NCBI GenBank assembly: GCA_002297965.1
Contig: DBLF01000036.1
Span: forward strand, 6,167-14,315
Reading direction: 5' to 3'
From: Candidatus Segatella papionis
Lineage (GTDB): Bacteria; Bacteroidota; Bacteroidia; Bacteroidales; Bacteroidaceae
Length of the DNA stretch: 8,149 bases
A model generated the notes under the pieces. It saw only the letters and a program-made list of their open reading frames with translations, did no database searches and was not told the DNA's origin. The position numbers and the translations under genes are program-made. Shown in pieces: positions 5,199-8,149 of the stretch; position 1 is the first letter of the stretch; each line of letters begins with the position of its first letter.

Positions 5199-6374
5199 CT
5201 AATCCATCCTGTCGCGATAGTCCTTATACCCGAATTCTCGCAAAATTTCCAAATTTCCATCCAAATGTACGATTCCGATGGCTGGATGAGAGATTCCGTT
5301 GAAGGTATTTGTCTTTACCGTGGTATAATGAAGCATATCTTCGAAGATGATATTTTCTCCCACTTTCAGTTCGTGGTCGAATTTCCAAAAGCCCATAAAG
5401 TCACCGCTGAGGCAACTATTTCCACCTATTCTATATATATAGTTGCCCTCTGGAGCCTTCATCGGATCATCCACCTCCAAAGTTTCCGCATTTCTGACGG
5501 CGGGCATGTAGGGCATTTCGAGGCAATCGGGCATGTGGCAAGTAAAACTTGCATTGATGATGGCTGTCTTGATGCCCTTGTCCTCCACCACATCCACCAC
5601 TTGGGTAACCAATGGTCCAGTTTGCCATCCGAAAGCACTACCTGGTTCCATGATAACTTGCAAGTGAGGATAACGAGCATGGAATCCCTTTAATATATTA
5701 ATAAGGTGTAATACATCATAATCCTTGCGTGTCATCAGGTGTCCGCCGCCAAAATTTATCCATTTGAGCTGAGCGAACCATTTGCTAAATTTCGATTCGA
5801 TATGCGCCAATGTACGTTCAAACACATCCGCCCCACTCTCACAATGGCAATGGCAATGGAATCCCTCGATGTCGGAGGGTAAGATTTCGGGCAATTTATC
5901 TGCCGAAACGCCAAATCTGGTACCGGGCGCACATGGATTATATAATAAGGTGGAAACCTCAGAATACTCAGGGTTCACTCTCAAGCCATACTTGATAGTC
6001 GGGTTTGCCTTCCTGGCACGCTCATGGAAACGCTCATATTGTGAAAGCGAATTGAACGAAAGATGACTAGAGCAACGAGCTATCTCGTCTATCTCATAAT
6101 CGGTGTAAGCTGGCGAAAAGGTATGGGCAGGACTGCCGAACTCCTCGAAAGCCAATCTTGCCTCGCTCAAGGAACTTGCCGTGGTGGAATGGATATACTC
6201 TCGGAATATCGGGAAGGTCTTCCAGAGTGCATACGCCTTGAAGGCAAGGATAATCTCCACGTCAGCCCGCTCAGCCACACTTTTTATGAGGCTCAAGTTG
6301 CGTCTCAGTCTTTCTTCCTCCAAGATGTAAATTGGAGTATGAAGCTCGCTAAAAGTTGATAAATTTACTCTCAT
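5199..6374 (-). CDS. nspC: Carboxynorspermidine/carboxyspermidine decarboxylase
   Basis: This 391-aa PLP enzyme decarboxylates carboxynorspermidine or carboxyspermidine to norspermidine or spermidine, the last step of the alternative spermidine pathway used by Bacteroidota in place of SpeD/SpeE. It has the alanine racemase/DAP decarboxylase-type fold (group IV decarboxylases). Visible motifs are the PLP lysine in LAFKAYAL (Lys46), HCHCHCE (173-179), the phosphate-binding FGGGH (208-212), EPGSAF (243-248), CHMPDC (279-284) and GGNSCLSGD with the active-site cysteine (Cys321). All expected residues are present and the length fits the family. The ATG at 6374 is chosen because the protein begins MRVNLSTF close to the conserved PIYILEE. 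The upstream in-frame TTG at 6434 lies within the promoter. The partner dehydrogenase that makes carboxyspermidine is not in the window. It is likely monocistronic, with its own promoter and terminator. Confidence 0.95.
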   Translation of the reverse strand: MRVNLSTFSELHTPIYILEEERLRRNLSLIKSVAERADVEIILAFKAYALWKTFPIFREYIHSTTASSLSEARLAFEEFGSPAHTFSPAYTDYEIDEIARCSSHLSFNSLSQYERFHERARKANPTIKYGLRVNPEYSEVSTLLYNPCAPGTRFGVSADKLPEILPSDIEGFHCHCHCESGADVFERTLAHIESKFSKWFAQLKWINFGGGHLMTRKDYDVLHLINILKGFHARYPHLQVIMEPGSAFGWQTGPLVTQVVDVVEDKGIKTAIINASFTCHMPDCLEMPYMPAVRNAETLEVDDPMKAPEGNYIYRIGGNSCLSGDFMGFWKFDHELKVGENIIFEDMLHYTTVKTNTFNGISHPAIGIVHLDGNLEILREFGYKDYRDRMD

Positions 6375-6401
6375 TTCTTGATAAATATTAATTTTATGGT
6401 G

Positions 6402-6434
6402 CAAAGATAGCTTTTTATCTCGATATAATTGCAA
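6402..6434 (-). promoter_or_regulatory. Promoter of nspC (divergent)
   Basis: On the minus strand, TATCTTTG (6409-6402) matches the TAnnTTTG -7 box exactly. A partial -33 box, TTG (6434-6432), lies 22 bp upstream, slightly longer than the usual spacing. Transcription would start around 6395, giving a leader of about 20 nt. The -33 box adjoins that of the rightward promoter. Confidence 0.7.
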
Positions 6435-6459
6435 GTTTCCGATTTTTTTAATACTTTTG
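6429..6459 (+). promoter_or_regulatory. Promoter of the ThiE/TenI-like gene (divergent)
   Basis: TTG (6429-6431) followed after 20 bp by TACTTTTG (6452-6459) fits the Bacteroidota -33/-7 pattern, with an exact -7 box. The expected start near 6465 leaves a very short leader of about 16 nt before the ATG at 6482. The -33 box forms half of the palindrome TTGCAA (6429-6434) shared with the nspC promoter. Confidence 0.75.
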
Positions 6460-6481
6460 CATCATAAAATGCATTTTGACG

Positions 6482-7090
6482 ATGAAATTAGCAATAATGA
6501 CCAAATCCACATTCTTTGTGGAAGAAGACAAGATACTAACCTCGTTGTTCGACGAGGGTATGGACAACCTGCACCTTTTCAAGCCAGGGACATCGCCTGT
6601 ATATTCCGAGCGACTGCTCACTTTATTGCCAGAAGACTATCGTTGCAAGGTTACGGTTCACGACCATTATTACCTCAAGCAGGAATACGATTTGGCGGGA
6701 ATACACATCGACGATCCTCTTGCTCCCGTGCCCAATGGCTACAAGGGAAAGTACACACGTACCTGCACCGACCTGTCTATGCTGAAGGAGATGAAGAAGA
6801 AATCCAACTATGTTTTTCTGAAGAACATCTTCGATTGCATCGAATTCAAAGACGAGAAATCAACCTTCTCCATCCAGCAATTGGAACAGGCCGCCAAGGC
6901 GGGGCTCATAGACAAGAAAGTTTATGCCCTGGGAGGCATGAGCCTAGAGAATCTCAAGATAGCCAAAGAGCTGGGGTTCGGCGGTGTAGTCATCTGCGGT
7001 GACATCTGGAATCGCTTTGACATACACAACGAGACGGATTTCAAGGAGCTCATCCTTCATTTCGAAAGGCTGAGAAAAGCTGTAAGCTAA
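6482..7090 (+). CDS. Thiamine phosphate synthase/TenI-like family protein
   Basis: This 202-aa protein appears to have the TIM-barrel fold of the ThiE/TenI superfamily. It begins MKLAIMTKSTFFVEEDKILTSLFDEG and has the beta-strand and loop pattern GMDNLHLFKPGTS (26-38), VTVHDHYYLKQEYDLAGIHID (57-77) and the phosphate-binding-like YALGGMSLENLKIAKELGFGGVVICGDIW (148-176). ThiE joins HMP-PP and THZ-P to thiamine phosphate; TenI-like proteins aromatise the thiazole or have lost catalysis. The canonical strand with QLR.K reads HLFK here (31-34), keeping Lys34 but lacking the arginine, and GVHLGQ.D reads GIHIDDP (73-79). Catalysis as a standard ThiE is therefore doubtful. No other thi gene is nearby. 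I chose the ATG at 6482; a TTG at 6476 is in frame but less likely. The gene has its own promoter and precedes prs by 64 bp. Family confidence is good; reaction unknown. Confidence 0.8.
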   Translation: MKLAIMTKSTFFVEEDKILTSLFDEGMDNLHLFKPGTSPVYSERLLTLLPEDYRCKVTVHDHYYLKQEYDLAGIHIDDPLAPVPNGYKGKYTRTCTDLSMLKEMKKKSNYVFLKNIFDCIEFKDEKSTFSIQQLEQAAKAGLIDKKVYALGGMSLENLKIAKELGFGGVVICGDIWNRFDIHNETDFKELILHFERLRKAVS

Positions 7091-7154
7091 AAGAAGTCCT
7101 GATATTTAAGAATACAGATACATAACTATTAATACACGTAAACACTAAAGAAAA

Positions 7155-8093
7155 ATGAGTGACAAGAACTCTTTTTTGGTATTCTCTGGTACTAACTCGA
7201 GATACCTTGCAGAGAAAATCTGCGCTAGTTTAGGTTGCCCACTGGGTAATTTGGTAGTAACCAAGTTCTCTGATGGCGAGTTTGGCGTTTCCTTCGAGGA
7301 GTCTATCCGTGGTCGCGATGTATTCCTCGTACAGAGCACCTTCCCTAATTCAGACAACTTGATGGAACTGCTCCTGATGATTGACGCTGCAAAACGTGCA
7401 TCTGCTCGTCAGATTATCGCCGTTGTGCCTTACTTCGGTTGGGCTCGCCAGGACCGTAAGGACAAGCCACGTGTCAGCATCGGCGCAAAATTGGTTGCCG
7501 ACTTGCTCAGCGTTGCGGGCATCGACCGCTTGATTACCATGGACCTCCATGCCGATCAGATTCAAGGCTTCTTTGATGTTCCAGTGGATCACCTCTATGC
7601 TTCTGGTGTTATCCTACCATACCTCCAGAGCCTTCGCCTCAAAGATATGGTCATCGCTTCTCCAGACGTTGGTGGTTCTAAGCGTGCCAACACATACGCC
7701 AAGTACTTCGGCTGCCCACTCGTGCTCTGCAACAAGACTCGCGCACGCGCCAATGTAGTGGCAAGCATGCAGATTATCGGTGATGTCAAGGATAAGAACG
7801 TTGTCATCATCGACGATATGGTAGATACCGCAGGTACCATCACCAAGGCTGCTGACATCATGAAGCAAGCTGGAGCCAAGACCGTACGTGCTTGCGCTTC
7901 TCACTGTGTGATGAGTGGTCCTGCCTCTGAGCGAGTACAGGCTTCTGCCCTTGAGGAGATTGTCTTCACCGACTCTATCCCTTACACCAACCGTTGCGCC
8001 AAGGTTAAGCAGCTCACCATCGCTGACATGTTTGCCGAGACCATCCGTCGTGTAGAGGATAACGAGAGTATCTCTTCTCAATATCTTGTATAA
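7155..8093 (+). CDS. prs: Ribose-phosphate pyrophosphokinase (PRPP synthetase)
   Basis: This 312-aa cytoplasmic enzyme makes PRPP from ribose 5-phosphate and ATP, feeding purine, pyrimidine, histidine, tryptophan and NAD synthesis. It is a class I enzyme of normal length. Visible motifs are FSDGE (38-42), the ATP-binding WARQDRKDK (96-104), DLHADQIQGFF (130-140), PDVGGSKRA (170-178), the flexible-loop KTRAR (194-198) and the ribose-5-phosphate/PRPP loop VVIIDDMVDTAGT (216-228). All are intact. The ATG at 7155 follows a purine-rich AAAGAAAA stretch. The 64-bp gap after the ThiE/TenI-like gene is AT-rich with no clear TAnnTTTG box, so it may be co-transcribed with that gene or use a weak promoter. 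The last 56 bases of the window after the stop contain no assignable feature. Confidence 0.98.
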   Translation: MSDKNSFLVFSGTNSRYLAEKICASLGCPLGNLVVTKFSDGEFGVSFEESIRGRDVFLVQSTFPNSDNLMELLLMIDAAKRASARQIIAVVPYFGWARQDRKDKPRVSIGAKLVADLLSVAGIDRLITMDLHADQIQGFFDVPVDHLYASGVILPYLQSLRLKDMVIASPDVGGSKRANTYAKYFGCPLVLCNKTRARANVVASMQIIGDVKDKNVVIIDDMVDTAGTITKAADIMKQAGAKTVRACASHCVMSGPASERVQASALEEIVFTDSIPYTNRCAKVKQLTIADMFAETIRRVEDNESISSQYLV

Positions 8094-8149
8094 GAAATCT
8101 TGTAAAAAAAGAAGGATTCCATCAGGACATCACTGTTGGAAACTCTATA

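Noticed and set aside
5431..5442. AT-rich palindrome CTATATATATAG.
   Set aside because: It is short and internal to the nspC coding sequence, with no sign of a regulatory role.
5031..5693. A 220-codon plus-strand reading frame.
   Set aside because: It runs antisense through the tRNA promoter, the terminator and the start of the nspC 3' region, has no recognisable protein features, and nspC has intact catalytic motifs on the opposite strand.
5843..5862. Short tandem repeat of TGGCAA units.
   Set aside because: It lies in nspC and encodes the conserved HCHCHCE motif, so protein constraint explains it.
6458..6473. TGCAT/ATGCA inverted repeat around the rightward transcription start.
   Set aside because: The stem is only 5 bp and AT-rich, which is expected by chance; it is too weak to call an operator.
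7091..7154. Possible separate promoter for prs.
   Set aside because: The stretch is AT-rich but contains no TAnnTTTG box with a properly spaced TTTG.
8094..8149. Possible terminator after prs (TTCCA and TGGAA half-sites).
   Set aside because: The stem is only about 5 bp with a long loop and no T run, and the window ends too soon to judge.

Overview
The window looks like chromosomal DNA from a Bacteroidota bacterium, most likely of the Prevotella/Segatella or Bacteroides type. This is inferred from the gene families (GldE, the alternative spermidine-pathway enzyme NspC, and a ThiE/TenI-like protein beside prs), from promoters of the TTTG / TAnnTTTG (-33/-7) kind, from the absence of clear Shine-Dalgarno sequences before most starts, and from tRNA genes that mostly lack an encoded CCA. 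No mobile element, CRISPR array or phage gene is visible. This is mainly a core-genome region.

Layout. Positions 1-108 contain no gene that can be assigned. Positions 109-171 form a near-perfect 27-pair hairpin that overlaps the stop codon of the first gene. From 5070 down to 168 the minus strand carries one long gene string: a promoter (5040-5070), six tRNA genes (Gly-GCC, Leu-GAG, Gly-GCC, Leu-CAG, Leu-GAG, Gly-GCC in transcription order), then a 179-aa protein of unknown function, ssb, gldE, a 4'-phosphopantetheinyl transferase (PPTase) and an exported phytase-like esterase. The spacings are short (36, 24, 15 and 41 bp, then a 14-bp overlap) and no terminator or second promoter was found inside, so tRNA-mRNA co-transcription is plausible.

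At 5199-6374 (minus) lies nspC, carboxynorspermidine decarboxylase, which performs the last step of the alternative spermidine route. It ends at a bulged hairpin terminator (5093-5138) just upstream of the tRNA promoter. At 6402-6459 two divergent promoters sit back to back with their -33 boxes meeting in a TTGCAA palindrome. One drives nspC leftward; the other drives a ThiE/TenI-like protein (6482-7090) rightward. The ThiE/TenI-like gene is followed after 64 bp by prs (7155-8093), ribose-phosphate pyrophosphokinase, which supplies PRPP for nucleotide, histidine and NAD synthesis.

No obviously new multi-gene system is present. The points most worth a second look are the mirrored and duplicated tRNA cluster leading into a protein operon, the unknown 179-aa protein heading it, the large hairpin at 109-171, the divergent promoter, and the atypical ThiE/TenI-like protein.
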